NCBI RefSeq assembly: GCF_021353265.1
Contig: NZ_JAJTWU010000015.1
Span: 1-64,000, forward strand
Origin: Pelomonas cellulosilytica
Lineage (GTDB): Bacteria; Pseudomonadota; Gammaproteobacteria; Burkholderiales; Burkholderiaceae_C
Length of the DNA: 64,000 bases
Direction of reading: 5' to 3'
The position numbers and the translations under genes were made by a program. Every line of letters begins with the position of its first letter. Positions within the stretch are counted from its first letter, which is position 1. Under the pieces are notes generated by a model, which had not been told where the DNA came from, ran no database searches, and saw nothing but the letters and a program-made list of their open reading frames with translations. Positions 1-8,747 of the stretch are shown in pieces.

Positions 1-15
1 CGATGGGAGACCATC

Positions 16-360
16 ATGGGATCAGCAAACAACACCCCGTCGCGCGAGCCGTGGACCAAGGGCAAGATCATCGGCCAGAAAGCGCCGTTCAAGGTCAAGG
101 ACATCTGGGCACTCCGAGTCCGGGCTCCAGATGGAGAACCGCGTTCGCGAGCTCGCGCTGTTCAATCTGGGCATCGATAGCAAACTTCGAGGTTGCGACC
201 TCGTCTCGCTCAAGGTGCGAGATGTCTGCCACGGCGACGCTGTGGCCAGCCGCGCGGTGGTGATGCAGCACAAGACTCAGCGCCCCGTCCAGTTCGAGAT
301 CACGCAGGTGACCCGCGAAGCCGTGCAAAGTTGGATCAAGCAAGCGGGACTGAGATTCAG
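16..360 (+). pseudogene. Tyrosine-recombinase (integrase) 5' remnant, frameshifted
   Basis: The start at 16 reads like the N-terminus of a common proteobacterial tyrosine integrase (MGSANNTPSREPW, then KGKIIGQKAPFKVKDIWALRVR). At about 129 one extra G shifts the frame. The continuation (LQMENRVRELALFNLGIDSKLRGC...) runs in the next frame from about 131 to about 355 and stops resembling an integrase where the 3' end of the LysR gene begins. The catalytic C-terminal half (R...HxxR...Y) is absent. This is a decayed 5' fragment, probably left by a past integration or rearrangement. Family assignment rests on remembered similarity. Confidence 0.7.
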
Positions 361-1304
361 CGCCCCCATGTGCTCACCACACGGTGGAACTCGCCGCTCG
401 CGTTCGCCATGGCCGGCGGAAGCTTGTCTGCCAGCAGGTCCACGAAGGCCCTGACGGCCGGCACCATGCCGCGCCGGGAAGGATACACAGCGTGCAACCG
501 GTGTGGCGGCGGCCGGTAGCCGGGCAGCATGTCGACCAGTGCGCCGCTGCGCAACTCATCCGCGCAGACGTGATACGGCAACTGCGCAACGCCGACGCCG
601 GCGACAGCCATGCGGCACTTCAGGTAGACGTCATCGACGGCACAACAAGGTTGGTAGGCGATGTCCAACGTGTCACCGTTTGGCCCTGTCAGGGACCATG
701 TCGGCTTCTGACCCCGCACGCCCGCCGGCCCCATACCTCTGATCCCCTGAAGCGACTCCACCGTGCCGAAGGGCCCGTGAGCGTCCACGAAGGCCGGACT
801 GGCCGCCAGCAGCTGGTCACTCGCGCCGAGCTGCCGGATCACGAGATCTGAGTCCTCCAGCGCGGATCGCATGCGAAGGGCCACGTCGTAGCCCTCGCCA
901 ATCAGGTCTACGCGCCGGTTGGTGAGGTCCAAGTCCAGCCTGACGCCGGGGTGGGCCAGCAGGAACTCGGGCAGCAGCGGCCCCAGGAACAGATGCGCGA
1001 CGCCAATAGGGCAACTGACGCGCAGCCTGCCGGAGGGCTTGGCGTGGGCACGCGCTGCGACCTCGTAGGCGGCCTTCGCTGACGCTGAGACGGACTCGCA
1101 GTGCGTGAAGAAGGCGGCTCCGACCTCGGTCACGCTGACTGAGCGCGTGGAACGCTGCAGCAGGCGCACTGCGAGGCGGGCCTCCAGCTCTGCCACCCGC
1201 CGGCTCAGCCGTGACTTCGGAATGCCCAGTGCCCGGGCTGCTTCCGAAAAGCCGCCATGCGTAACCACCGCGGCGAATAGGGCCAGGTCGTTCAGGTCTT
1301 CCAC
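357..1304 (-). CDS. LysR-family transcriptional regulator
   Basis: A 315-residue protein of usual LysR length. The N-terminal winged helix-turn-helix (residues about 1-60, MEDLNDLALFAAVVTHGGFSEAARALGIPKSRLSRRVAELE) is typical, and residues about 90-300 form the periplasmic-binding-like effector domain. It is transcribed away from azoR with about 130 bases between the starts. That is the usual arrangement for a LysR protein that regulates its divergent neighbour, so it likely controls the azoR-yciI-hydrolase-MBL operon. The effector is unknown. Its 3' end abuts the integrase remnant. Confidence 0.93.
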   Translation of the reverse strand: MEDLNDLALFAAVVTHGGFSEAARALGIPKSRLSRRVAELEARLAVRLLQRSTRSVSVTEVGAAFFTHCESVSASAKAAYEVAARAHAKPSGRLRVSCPIGVAHLFLGPLLPEFLLAHPGVRLDLDLTNRRVDLIGEGYDVALRMRSALEDSDLVIRQLGASDQLLAASPAFVDAHGPFGTVESLQGIRGMGPAGVRGQKPTWSLTGPNGDTLDIAYQPCCAVDDVYLKCRMAVAGVGVAQLPYHVCADELRSGALVDMLPGYRPPPHRLHAVYPSRRGMVPAVRAFVDLLADKLPPAMANASGEFHRVVSTWGR

Positions 1305-1327
1305 GTTCCATCAGCTCGAAGTTGTCG

Positions 1328-1350
1328 GTTCATTGTCCTAAAAGTGGAAC
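1328..1350. promoter_or_regulatory. Possible LysR operator in the divergent intergenic region
   Basis: GTTC at 1328-1331 and GAAC at 1347-1350 form an interrupted dyad in the short AT-richer gap between the LysR gene and azoR. LysR proteins usually bind such sites between divergent genes. The arms are only four bases, so this is a weak call from position as much as sequence. Confidence 0.2.
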
Positions 1351-1432
1351 GATCCGTCCTGCTCCCGGCGGCTAGTGCAATGACGGTCGGTTCTCTATCG
1401 TGACGGCCATCAACACCTCGACTTCAACAGCC

Positions 1433-2059
1433 ATGAAATTTCTGCACCTGGATTCCAGCTTTGCCGCCGACGCGTCGGCATCGCGACAACTAAGCCGCAT
1501 CATCGTGGCGCAGATGGCCGAAGCGCTCCCTGGCGCCGAAGTGCGCTACCGCGACCTGGTCGACGATGCTGTTCCCCACCTCACCAGCGCTATCGCCGCA
1601 GGTTTCCGGAGCGTGGTCGGCGCGACGCCGGATGCCGCTGCGTCGGCGGAGCATGCCCGCTCCGAGCAGTTGGTGTCCGAGTTCCTCGACAGCGACGTCA
1701 TCGTAATCGGCGTGCCGATGTACAACTTCTCGGTTCCGAGCCAGCTCAAGGCTTGGCTGGATCGCCTCGCGCAGCCCGGCCGTACCTTCCGCTACACGGC
1801 CGAAGGACCTGTCGGCCTGGCGGGCGGTCGGCGCGTCATCGTGGCCTCAACCCGTGGCGGGATGTATTCCGTGGGGGCGGGTTCGGGAATGGACTTCCAG
1901 GAGTCTTACCTGACGGCCTTCTTTGGCTTCCTGGGGATCACTGACGTGCAGTTCGTGCGCGCCGAGCGGCTGAGCAAGGGCGCGGAGGCCAGAGAGCAGT
2001 CGTTGGCCGAGGCAACAGCCCTGGTGCCCGACCTCGTCGCCCGAACCCTTGCTGCTTGA
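1433..2059 (+). CDS. azoR: FMN-dependent NADH-azoreductase (AzoR family)
   Basis: A flavodoxin-fold quinone/azo reductase expected to transfer two electrons from NADH through FMN. The N-terminus MKFLHLDSSFAADASASRQLS is the FMN phosphate-binding loop region. The GVPMYNFSVPSQLKAWLDR and STRGGMY segments are also characteristic. The ATG at 1433 gives 208 residues, close to the family length; an in-frame GTG at 1400 would add 11 residues that do not look conserved. It is the first gene of a four-gene operon divergent from the LysR gene, suggesting an inducible response to quinones or electrophiles. Confidence 0.92.
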   Translation: MKFLHLDSSFAADASASRQLSRIIVAQMAEALPGAEVRYRDLVDDAVPHLTSAIAAGFRSVVGATPDAAASAEHARSEQLVSEFLDSDVIVIGVPMYNFSVPSQLKAWLDRLAQPGRTFRYTAEGPVGLAGGRRVIVASTRGGMYSVGAGSGMDFQESYLTAFFGFLGITDVQFVRAERLSKGAEAREQSLAEATALVPDLVARTLAA

Positions 2060-2070
2060 ATGGAGTCCCC

Positions 2071-2385
2071 GTGCTGTTTCTCGTCACTCTCAGTTCGCGC
2101 GCCGAGCAGAGCGCCATTCAGCGTCAGAGCAACGCACACCGTGCCTGGTTGGCACATCACACGAGCCAAGGTCGTTTCATTGCCGCCGGGCCGTTGGCTT
2201 CGGGAGAGGGGGGCGTGATCGTTGCTCACGGAGACCAGCAATCCGAGCTTGAAGCCGTGCTGTCGTCGGACCCTTTTGTCGCCCTGGGTCTTGTGGACGT
2301 CACTGTGCAGGCCTGGACGCCCGCGATCCGCCATGACGAATTTCCCGCACGATGGGCTCAGGGCGCCACATCGCTAGCAGGCTGA
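2071..2385 (+). CDS. YciI-like (YCII domain) protein
   Basis: A small protein of about 104 residues with the ferredoxin-like YCII fold (LFLVTLSSRAEQSAIQRQSNAHRAWLAHHTSQGRFIAAGPL..., ending with an ALGLVDVTVQAWTP-type strand). A GGAG Shine-Dalgarno at 2062-2065 places the start at the GTG at 2071 rather than an in-frame TTG at 2056. The start lies 11 bases after the azoR stop, so the two are co-transcribed. YCII proteins are small enzymes or stress-linked proteins; the substrate here is unknown. Confidence 0.8.
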   Translation: MLFLVTLSSRAEQSAIQRQSNAHRAWLAHHTSQGRFIAAGPLASGEGGVIVAHGDQQSELEAVLSSDPFVALGLVDVTVQAWTPAIRHDEFPARWAQGATSLAG

Positions 2386-2406
2386 AACAGACAGGAGCAA
2401 AAGACA

Positions 2407-3159
2407 ATGACGCACTTTCGACGCTGGCTGGCCTTGTTCACGCTGGCCCTTTCCACCGCAGCGAGTGCCGCACCACCGCTGCCCAGCGTGGTGCTCGTGC
2501 ACGGCGCGTTCGCTGATGGCTCCAGCTGGTCGCGTGTAATCCCGCTGCTACAGAAGCGGGGTTATCGCGTGACCGCGGTGCAACTGCCGCTGACCTCGCT
2601 GGAGGAGGACGTCACGGCGACGCGGCGCGTCATCGAACGGCAGCCGGGCGACGTCGTGCTGGTGGGCCACTCGTGGGGGGGCGTCGTTGTGACCGAGGCC
2701 GGGAACGCCCCACCAGTGAAGGCGCTGGTCTACCTCTCTGCCCTGGTGCCGGACAGCGAGGAATCGGCGCAGGCACTGCTGGGCCGCCTGAATGCTCCCA
2801 TGCAGGGACTGGCGCCGGACGCCGCGGGGCTCATCTGGCTCGATGACCCTCAGGCCTTCCGCGCACTGATGGGCACCGACCTGTCGTTGCCCGCGGCTCG
2901 TGCATTGGCCGCGGTCCAGAAGCCGCTGGCCGCACGCGCGTTCGGGGAGCGCGTGTCTCACGCTGCATGGCGCGACAAACCGAGCTCCTATCTCGTGACT
3001 ACTGAAGACAAGGCCCTGCCGTCGCACGTGCAGCGCCTGATAGCCGGTCAGCTGAATGCCCACACCCTGGAACTGCACTCGAGCCACCTGTCGATGGCGA
3101 GCCACCCTGACCGAGTGGCCGACTTCATCGACAGCGCTGCCCGGAGCCAGCTCCGGTAA
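2407..3159 (+). CDS. Secreted alpha/beta hydrolase
   Basis: 250 residues with a Sec signal peptide (about residues 1-21, ending ASAA). The alpha/beta-hydrolase core has the oxyanion motif LVHGAFADGSSW near residue 30 and the nucleophile elbow VGHSWGG with Ser89. The catalytic His is likely in LHSSHLSMASHPD near the C-terminus. It resembles the esterase group often found beside LysR regulators. An AGGAG site lies nine bases before the ATG, and the gap from the YciI gene is 21 bases. Likely a periplasmic esterase of unknown substrate. Confidence 0.85.
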   Translation: MTHFRRWLALFTLALSTAASAAPPLPSVVLVHGAFADGSSWSRVIPLLQKRGYRVTAVQLPLTSLEEDVTATRRVIERQPGDVVLVGHSWGGVVVTEAGNAPPVKALVYLSALVPDSEESAQALLGRLNAPMQGLAPDAAGLIWLDDPQAFRALMGTDLSLPAARALAAVQKPLAARAFGERVSHAAWRDKPSSYLVTTEDKALPSHVQRLIAGQLNAHTLELHSSHLSMASHPDRVADFIDSAARSQLR

Positions 3160-3204
3160 GGCCCGAGCGCTTCTGGCGCCACGCCCCCCACCTCGGAAAA
3201 CCTC

Positions 3205-4176
3205 ATGACAAACCGCCGCCATTTCGTCACCTCTCTCGCAGCTATGGGCGCCGCCAGCCTGCTGCCGCTCCAGGCGAACTGGGCGCAGGACGCTGCTCCG
3301 TTTGGCCTGCCCATCCTGCCAACGGAGCGATTCCGCCGCTTCACGATGGGCGACGTCGAAATCATCGCGCTGCACGACGGTGCCACGCGGCTGCCCTTGC
3401 ACGACAAGTACGTGACGAACGCGCCGTTTGCCGAGGTCAAGGCCTTGGCCACATCGCTCGGGCTCACTACCGACTATGTCGAATTGCCGTTCACGGGCTT
3501 TCTGGTCGTCAGCGGCTCCCGGCGCATCCTGCTCGACACCGGCCTCGGTGATATGGGAACGCCGCGACAAACGACCGGCAAGCTCGTGGAGAGCCTGCGG
3601 GCAGCGGGGCTAAAGCCTGAAGACATTGACACGGTCGTCATCACACACTTCCATCCTGACCACGTCAGCGGGCTGCGCAACTTGGCCGGTGAGTTCACGT
3701 ATCCGAACGCCACCGTCTGGGTGGCATCGCGTGAGTACGAGTTCTGGATGAGCGACGAGAAGATGCGCGCGGCACCGGCGCAAAAATTCAACTTCGAGCG
3801 CGCGCAGCGCGTCTTCAAGGGCATGCCTGAAAAGATGCTGCGTCGGTACACACCGGGCGGCGAAGTCGTGCCGGGTGTGTTCTCCATCCCAGCCTATGGG
3901 CACACCCCGGGTCACACCATCTTCGAGGTGCGCGGCGGCGGTCATACCTTCCACTACATCGGCGACATGGTCAACGTCCCGGCGATCTTCCTGCGCCACC
4001 CCGAATGGTCCGTGGCCAGTGACATGGATGCCGATGCAGCGCGGGCGGTGCGACTACAGGTCTTGGCAAAGGTGGCAAGCTCCGACGGCCTGATCGGCGG
4101 CTTCCATTTTCCGTTCCCAGCCATCGGCCGGCTCCGCTCTCGTGGAGGCGGTTACGACCTTGAACCGCTGAGTTGA
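3205..4176 (+). CDS. Exported MBL-fold metallo-hydrolase
   Basis: 323 residues of the metallo-beta-lactamase superfamily. The N-terminus MTNRRHFVTSLAAMGAASLLP carries an RR pair followed by a hydrophobic stretch, resembling a Tat signal. The metal-binding motif THFHPDHVSG lies at about residues 147-156 (His148, His150, Asp152, His153). Further ligands fit the GHTPGHT segment and the YIGD segment. It resembles quinoprotein-glyoxalase or lactonase-like MBL enzymes. It is the last gene of the azoR operon (45-base gap) and is followed by a long inverted repeat. Confidence 0.9.
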   Translation: MTNRRHFVTSLAAMGAASLLPLQANWAQDAAPFGLPILPTERFRRFTMGDVEIIALHDGATRLPLHDKYVTNAPFAEVKALATSLGLTTDYVELPFTGFLVVSGSRRILLDTGLGDMGTPRQTTGKLVESLRAAGLKPEDIDTVVITHFHPDHVSGLRNLAGEFTYPNATVWVASREYEFWMSDEKMRAAPAQKFNFERAQRVFKGMPEKMLRRYTPGGEVVPGVFSIPAYGHTPGHTIFEVRGGGHTFHYIGDMVNVPAIFLRHPEWSVASDMDADAARAVRLQVLAKVASSDGLIGGFHFPFPAIGRLRSRGGGYDLEPLS

Positions 4177-4200
4177 AGCTTCGTGTCGACCTCGTGCACT

Positions 4201-4255
4201 CGCCCTCTCGACTGAGCTTCAAAGGCTTCTCGCATTCGAAGCTCAAGAGGGGGCG
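4201..4255. terminator. Large composite inverted repeat after the azoR operon
   Basis: CGCCCTCT (4201-4208) pairs with AGAGGGGGCG (4246-4255), and the inner GAGCTTC (4214-4220) pairs with GAAGCTC (4238-4244) around a 17-base loop. It lies 25 bases after the MBL stop codon. It probably acts as a transcription end structure, but there is no T-run, so a Rho-independent mechanism is uncertain. Confidence 0.4.
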
Positions 4256-4466
4256 TCAGCTTGCATTGAGCCCAAACCGCGACTGGAGCAGTAGCACAAA
4301 ATCACGCTCGGACGTCATGCGCGCCGCCGGCAGCATCTAGCGGCCACTCTTGCCGTCAGACCAGTCGTTCGATCTGGCTTGCGACGCCGAGCTGGAATGC
4401 TGCGGCGGTATGGGCCCTGGCCTGGCGCAGGGAGGCAACTGCACCCGCGATGGCCGACGCCTGCTC

Positions 4467-5693
4467 GAGACCGCTGCATAACTTCCCGGATGCGCTGTTT
4501 TGAAGCCTGCGGTGCGATCAGGGCATGGACAGCTTCTTCCTCATGGGTGCCAAACCGCTGGTTCAAGACTCGCCGACGATGAAGTTGCACGAGTTGCCGG
4601 ACTGGGCCGAGATCGCGCACAAGCTCAAGGGTCTGTACAAGCGTGAAGCCACGCACGGCGGCGGCCCTGAGCCGTACGCGCCGTTGTCCATGTTCAAGCT
4701 GATGCTGCTGGGCCGGTGGCACGGCCTGTCGGACACGCAGCTGGAGCACGCGCTCAAGGTACGACTGGACTTCATGGTGTTCACCGGCTTCGAGCCCGGT
4801 GACGGCAGTTTCACCGACGCCACCACCATCTGCCGCTTCCGCAACCGGCTCGTGACGGCCAAGCTCGACCAGGTGCTGCTGCGCCGGGTCAACGTCCATC
4901 TCGAAGGCCAGGGCCTGAAGGTTGCCGGCAGCCGCGGCGCGATCATCGATGCCACCATCATCGAGAGTGCGGCACGGCCGAACCAGCATGTCGAGGTCGA
5001 TGACGAGGGGCAGGCCGACGTGGTGGACAGTGCCGATGAAGAGGCGCGCTGGGTCAAGAAGGGCAACGAGGCCTTCTTCGGCTATCGCGGCTACAGCGCG
5101 GTGGACACCGAGGACGGCTATGTCGAACACGTCGAGATGCACCCGGCCAACCAGTCCGAGGTGAACAAGCTGCCGGGCATCGTCGACGCGCTCATCGAGC
5201 AAGGCATCCAGCCTGAAGGCGTGCTGGCCGACAAAGGCTCTGCGAGCGCGGCCAACCGTGAGTACCTCCAGGCCAAGGGCATCGGTGACCTGATCCAGTT
5301 CAAGGGCAGCCGGGGTCGTGCGGTGCATCTGTTGCTGACCCAGATGAACCGGGCCATCGCCACGCTGCGCTACAAGGTCGAGCAAGGCTTCGGCACGATG
5401 AAGCGGCGCTTCCACCTGAGCCGGGCGAGGTACTTCGGGGCGGCCAAGACGCAGGCGCAGATGGCCTGGGCGGCGCTCGGCGTTAACCTGCTCAAGGCGA
5501 TGAGGAAGCTGCACAAAGCGGGCGACTACAGCCGTGTGCAGGGAGTAGTCCGTCCTGAGGGGCCAAAGCCCCCCGGCAGAGGGCTCAAAAAGCCTCAAAA
5601 CGGTCCGAAAGACCGCTCTAGATCGCACATCCCGAAATCCCCGCCACGATGGCTGGTCGGCGCTCGTTTCGACGTCAGTTGTGCAGCGGTCTC
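4467..5693 (+). mobile_element. IS5-family insertion sequence with terminal repeats and target duplication
   Basis: The left end GAGACCGCTGCATAACT (4467-4483) and the right end (5677-5693, complement GAGACCGCTGCACAACT) are inverted repeats differing at one base. GAGACC-type ends are known in IS5-family elements. Both ends are flanked by TGCTC (4462-4466 and 5694-5698), a five-base target duplication. Length is 1,227 bp. It carries one transposase gene and interrupts a minus-strand gene remnant. Confidence 0.85.
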
Positions 5694-5718
5694 TGCTCGG
5701 CACGATGCGTCATGTTGA
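4525..5718 (+). CDS. IS5-family transposase
   Basis: A DDE transposase of 397 residues. The N-terminal part (PEPYAPLSMFKLMLLGRWHGLSDTQLEHALKVRLDFMVFTG) and the first catalytic Asp (IIDATIIES) are visible. The second Asp is in VLADKGSASAANREYL and the Glu region in YKVEQGFGTMKRRFHLSRARYFG, followed by the usual LGVNLLKAMRKL. The open frame runs past the right terminal repeat and stops 25 bases into flanking DNA, so the last residues come from the insertion site. Otherwise the element looks intact and possibly active. Confidence 0.92.
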   Translation: MDSFFLMGAKPLVQDSPTMKLHELPDWAEIAHKLKGLYKREATHGGGPEPYAPLSMFKLMLLGRWHGLSDTQLEHALKVRLDFMVFTGFEPGDGSFTDATTICRFRNRLVTAKLDQVLLRRVNVHLEGQGLKVAGSRGAIIDATIIESAARPNQHVEVDDEGQADVVDSADEEARWVKKGNEAFFGYRGYSAVDTEDGYVEHVEMHPANQSEVNKLPGIVDALIEQGIQPEGVLADKGSASAANREYLQAKGIGDLIQFKGSRGRAVHLLLTQMNRAIATLRYKVEQGFGTMKRRFHLSRARYFGAAKTQAQMAWAALGVNLLKAMRKLHKAGDYSRVQGVVRPEGPKPPGRGLKKPQNGPKDRSRSHIPKSPPRWLVGARFDVSCAAVSARHDASC

Positions 5719-5866
5719 AGACCGACATCTCCACGTCTGCAGTGGCCTTGAGTGCGGCCAGCCGGAATGCCGCCAGCGCCTCAGCTTCTTGACGTAAATC
5801 ACAGACGTGCGGCCTTCCAGATTGGCTTCTGCCCTAACCGCTCTTTACAGGGTTGCGCAATTCAAA

Positions 5867-7834
5867 CTACTCAGCGGAGGAACGCCTCTCGAAGATGATC
5901 TCTTCCAGTATGCGCCTACGGTCGCGGCAAATTCCCGTGAGGCCGCATTCAATGGTTAATCCAAGCCCATAGATGAACGAATGAAACGAATCTCCAAGGG
6001 ATAGAATAACCCTTTGAACAACCGTCACAGAACGGCTTGCGCTGAGAACGCGTCCCAGAAGTGCCAGTACATTCCTCAGCTCGCGAAAATCTTCGCGTGG
6101 CAAAAGCGTACAAATACGCTGTATTCCGTTCAAGGTCTGTTGGAAAGCCGCCAAGTCTAGCTTTTCAGAACTCGGAATCCACTGTGAACTAGCCAGCCTC
6201 CGAATGGCGTCGGCAACCAATGCATCGGCGTTAACGCCTGGCGTACGCTGTGCATCTGAAATGGTTTCTACCAATGCCGCCTTCAGGGTGCCCCAGTTTG
6301 AATTGGGTCTGATAATTGAGACGCATTCATCAGCCATTGCGGTTGTAAGGCTGGTTGCGTCAGGTGACATCCCACTCAAGAAGATGAAGACTTCTCGCCA
6401 GGTTTTGTCTAATAGTCTGGTGTTAACAAATGTCCACGAGCTTCTGAAAACGCGTCCGTTCATAATTGCGACCGACGTCAGATACTCTTGGATGCTCAGA
6501 TGAGAGAACGAATATGCATCCTTGGCGCGACTCACAATCAGGCCCGTCTTGTATTCCAGGGCATTTAGTATTTCGATTTCCTCTTCGCCCGAGAGTAGTT
6601 TGCCTTCTGGTAGCTTTTCGTACCAACCTGATATTATTGACGCGGCTCGTGTCGGATGAAATATGTACGCTCCGGCTGCGAAGTTCTGTGCCGCCAATTC
6701 GCACAAAAGTGGTTCGTAGCGGTAGTGGGGTAGTGAAATTTTTGTATTGTCACGCTCAATATTCCTTGTCGTGTCCCACCTCCTCAACAGCGCATCTACG
6801 GCATCTTTATAAAGGTCCACTCTGCGGTGGGGTAGCTGCAATGTCTCTTCATATGCGAGACAAATGAAGGCTAGAAGCAGGGGTGTTCTTCCGAGTTCTC
6901 TTATGCCACTATTTTGTGGGGCCTTCCAATTTGTCAGGAACCTGTGAAGACGCTCTGGGTCTGATTGAAACCAGCGCTCGCAGAATGCGTCTTTCTGCTC
7001 ATCGGAAAAGTCTGCGACCTCTAGATATTCGAATCGTTCGAATGCATATTCGGTGGCGGCAATTCGGCATGATACGCAAATTTGGCATTTTGGAAACCTC
7101 TTTGCTAGTGTAATAAGCTCGTTTATCAGGTGCTTCCGCTTGCCCTGATCTTCCGCCACCTCATCCAGCCCATCGAACAGTAGAAGTGCACGACCAGACT
7201 CAAGCAACTTGACCACGAATGGGCCTGCAGGAGGCATTCCGCAGTTTTGAAATTCTTTGCTAATAATGTCAACGATGGAACTTTGCGCGGTTATGTGATG
7301 CTCGCGAAAGGCAACAAAGACAGGTGTTCTGGCAATCTCTCCTTTGCAAGCAAGATATGCAAGATGCTTTAGAAATGTAGTCTTTCCCGCTCCTGGTCTT
7401 CCCAGTATGTAGATGTGCTTTCCAGACGAGACTACGTCAACGCCTCGCCGCCGGGGAAAGCTGTCTTCATGTTGTTGAAGATCGCGAGTGTCGAAATTCC
7501 TTAATTTCGAGAATCTAAAAGCGGACTCCTTGTCGTATACCATCACATCGGTATATAGCTGCGACAGGTCTATGGGTCTTGGGTGGCCGAGCAGCCGCGT
7601 CGTGCTTACTATTTGAAGCAGATTTGTCCGATATGCCGATAGCGCTGAATTCCATTTGACCTTTCCCCAAAGGGCGCGCTGGTTTTCTGCAATTTCTTTG
7701 CGTGCAACGTCTTTCGATGCTTCGACAATGGCTTTGTCGAGCGCCGGTATTAGATCGTCGGCAATCTTGTCCCATGCCCATAGCGCGAGAGCTTTAGCTG
7801 CAGAGGCGGCGATCATCGGATCCATATTGAGCAT
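5867..7834 (-). CDS. NACHT-type STAND NTPase, candidate anti-phage protein
   Basis: 655 residues. A helical N-terminal region (about 1-130) precedes a NACHT NTPase: Walker A GRPGAGKTT at about 145-153 and Walker B ALLLFDGLDEVAE at about 216-228. A winged-helix/helical region follows (LGRTPLLLAFICLAYEE; YSFSHLSIQEYLTS), the sequence typical of NACHT proteins. The C-terminal 200 residues are helical with no recognised repeat. Bacterial NACHT proteins include known phage-defence NLR-like proteins; a defence role here is inferred. Base composition is clearly AT-richer than its neighbours, it stands alone, and it lies beside a transposon-split gene, all consistent with recent transfer. Confidence 0.88.
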   Translation of the reverse strand: MLNMDPMIAASAAKALALWAWDKIADDLIPALDKAIVEASKDVARKEIAENQRALWGKVKWNSALSAYRTNLLQIVSTTRLLGHPRPIDLSQLYTDVMVYDKESAFRFSKLRNFDTRDLQQHEDSFPRRRGVDVVSSGKHIYILGRPGAGKTTFLKHLAYLACKGEIARTPVFVAFREHHITAQSSIVDIISKEFQNCGMPPAGPFVVKLLESGRALLLFDGLDEVAEDQGKRKHLINELITLAKRFPKCQICVSCRIAATEYAFERFEYLEVADFSDEQKDAFCERWFQSDPERLHRFLTNWKAPQNSGIRELGRTPLLLAFICLAYEETLQLPHRRVDLYKDAVDALLRRWDTTRNIERDNTKISLPHYRYEPLLCELAAQNFAAGAYIFHPTRAASIISGWYEKLPEGKLLSGEEEIEILNALEYKTGLIVSRAKDAYSFSHLSIQEYLTSVAIMNGRVFRSSWTFVNTRLLDKTWREVFIFLSGMSPDATSLTTAMADECVSIIRPNSNWGTLKAALVETISDAQRTPGVNADALVADAIRRLASSQWIPSSEKLDLAAFQQTLNGIQRICTLLPREDFRELRNVLALLGRVLSASRSVTVVQRVILSLGDSFHSFIYGLGLTIECGLTGICRDRRRILEEIIFERRSSAE

Positions 7835-7985
7835 GGTGTCGTTGTGGACGCAGTCTACGGTGCAGTTATGTCTCGTGCTAGGGGGCTTCTTCGCTTTGTT
7901 GATGCGACTTTCAATCGCGGCTGTCCGCTTAGTTCTATCAAGACACCCGTATCAGTGCTGCAAGGCTTCGTCCACACAGAATCGA

Positions 7986-8747
7986 ATGCAAACTCTCTTC
8001 AGCGCCGCGACTCTGCTGCTCTTCACCCTCACGTCCACCGCCCACGCCTGGGGCGCTGAAGGGCACCGCCTGATCGGCGAGCTCGCCGAGATCCAGCTGA
8101 CACCAACTGCTCATTCCGAAGTCAACCGGCTGCTGGCGGCCGAACCAGACGCGACCATGTCGTCGGTCGCGACCTGGGCCGACGAGGTCCGTTCTCCGCA
8201 GACTGCCCATTGGCACTATGTCAATCCGCCGCTGGGCGATTGCTCCTACGCGCGCATCCGCGACTGCGCGGACGGCCAATGCTCGGTTGAGGCCTTGAGC
8301 AAGCAGATCGCGGTCCTGAAGTCCAAGGCACCGGACGAGGCGCGCCGCAAGGCACTCAAGTGGGTCATCCACCTGGTTGGCGATTTGCACCAGCCGCTGC
8401 ATGCCGGTTTCAAGGGCGACAAGGGGGGCAACCTCTACCAGGTCCGGGCCTTCGGCCGTGGCACCCACCTGCACTCGCTGTGGGACGGTGTGATGATCCG
8501 CAACCGAGTGGGTGGCATTGACGAACTGCGCCGAGACGCGTCGACGGCCGGTCTCGCCGCGCCGGCCACCCCTCGGCCGGCCGCGTGGGCCGTGGAATCC
8601 TGCAAGATCGTCATCAAGACGGGCTTCTACCCCGGCGGTCGCTTCATCGAACAAAGCTACATCGACCGGTGGGATCCAGTGCTGGTGGCCCGTCTCAAGA
8701 GTGCTGCGCAGCGCCTGGCTGCCACCCTCAACGACACACTGCGCTGA
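7986..8747 (+). CDS. Secreted S1/P1-type nuclease
   Basis: 253 residues from the ATG at 7986, the start that gives a proper signal peptide (MQTLFSAATLLLFTLTSTAHA). The mature protein begins with the Trp (AWGAEGH) used as an N-terminal zinc ligand in this family. The other zinc ligands are visible in order: TWADEV, HWHYVN, HLVGDLHQPLH and LHSLWD. The family cleaves single-stranded DNA and RNA and removes 3'-phosphates with three zinc ions. Expected in the periplasm or outside the cell, perhaps for nutrient scavenging. It has no obvious operon partner. Confidence 0.93.
   Translation: MQTLFSAATLLLFTLTSTAHAWGAEGHRLIGELAEIQLTPTAHSEVNRLLAAEPDATMSSVATWADEVRSPQTAHWHYVNPPLGDCSYARIRDCADGQCSVEALSKQIAVLKSKAPDEARRKALKWVIHLVGDLHQPLHAGFKGDKGGNLYQVRAFGRGTHLHSLWDGVMIRNRVGGIDELRRDASTAGLAAPATPRPAAWAVESCKIVIKTGFYPGGRFIEQSYIDRWDPVLVARLKSAAQRLAATLNDTLR

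Larger units (their letters stand above)
4357..5833 (-). pseudogene. Unknown gene remnant split by the IS5 element
   Basis: Removing the IS (4467-5693) and one copy of the 5-base target duplication joins 5833-5694 to 4466-4357 in one open minus-strand frame. The joined protein reads DLRQEAEALAAFRLAALKA, then TADVEMSVFNMTHRAEQ, then ASAIAGAVASLRQARAHTA and on to the stop at 4357. It is Ala-rich and helical. No start codon lies between an in-frame stop at 5834-5836 and the coding stretch, so the 5' end is also gone. The family is not recognised. The frame match across the junction supports real former coding sequence. Confidence 0.5.
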
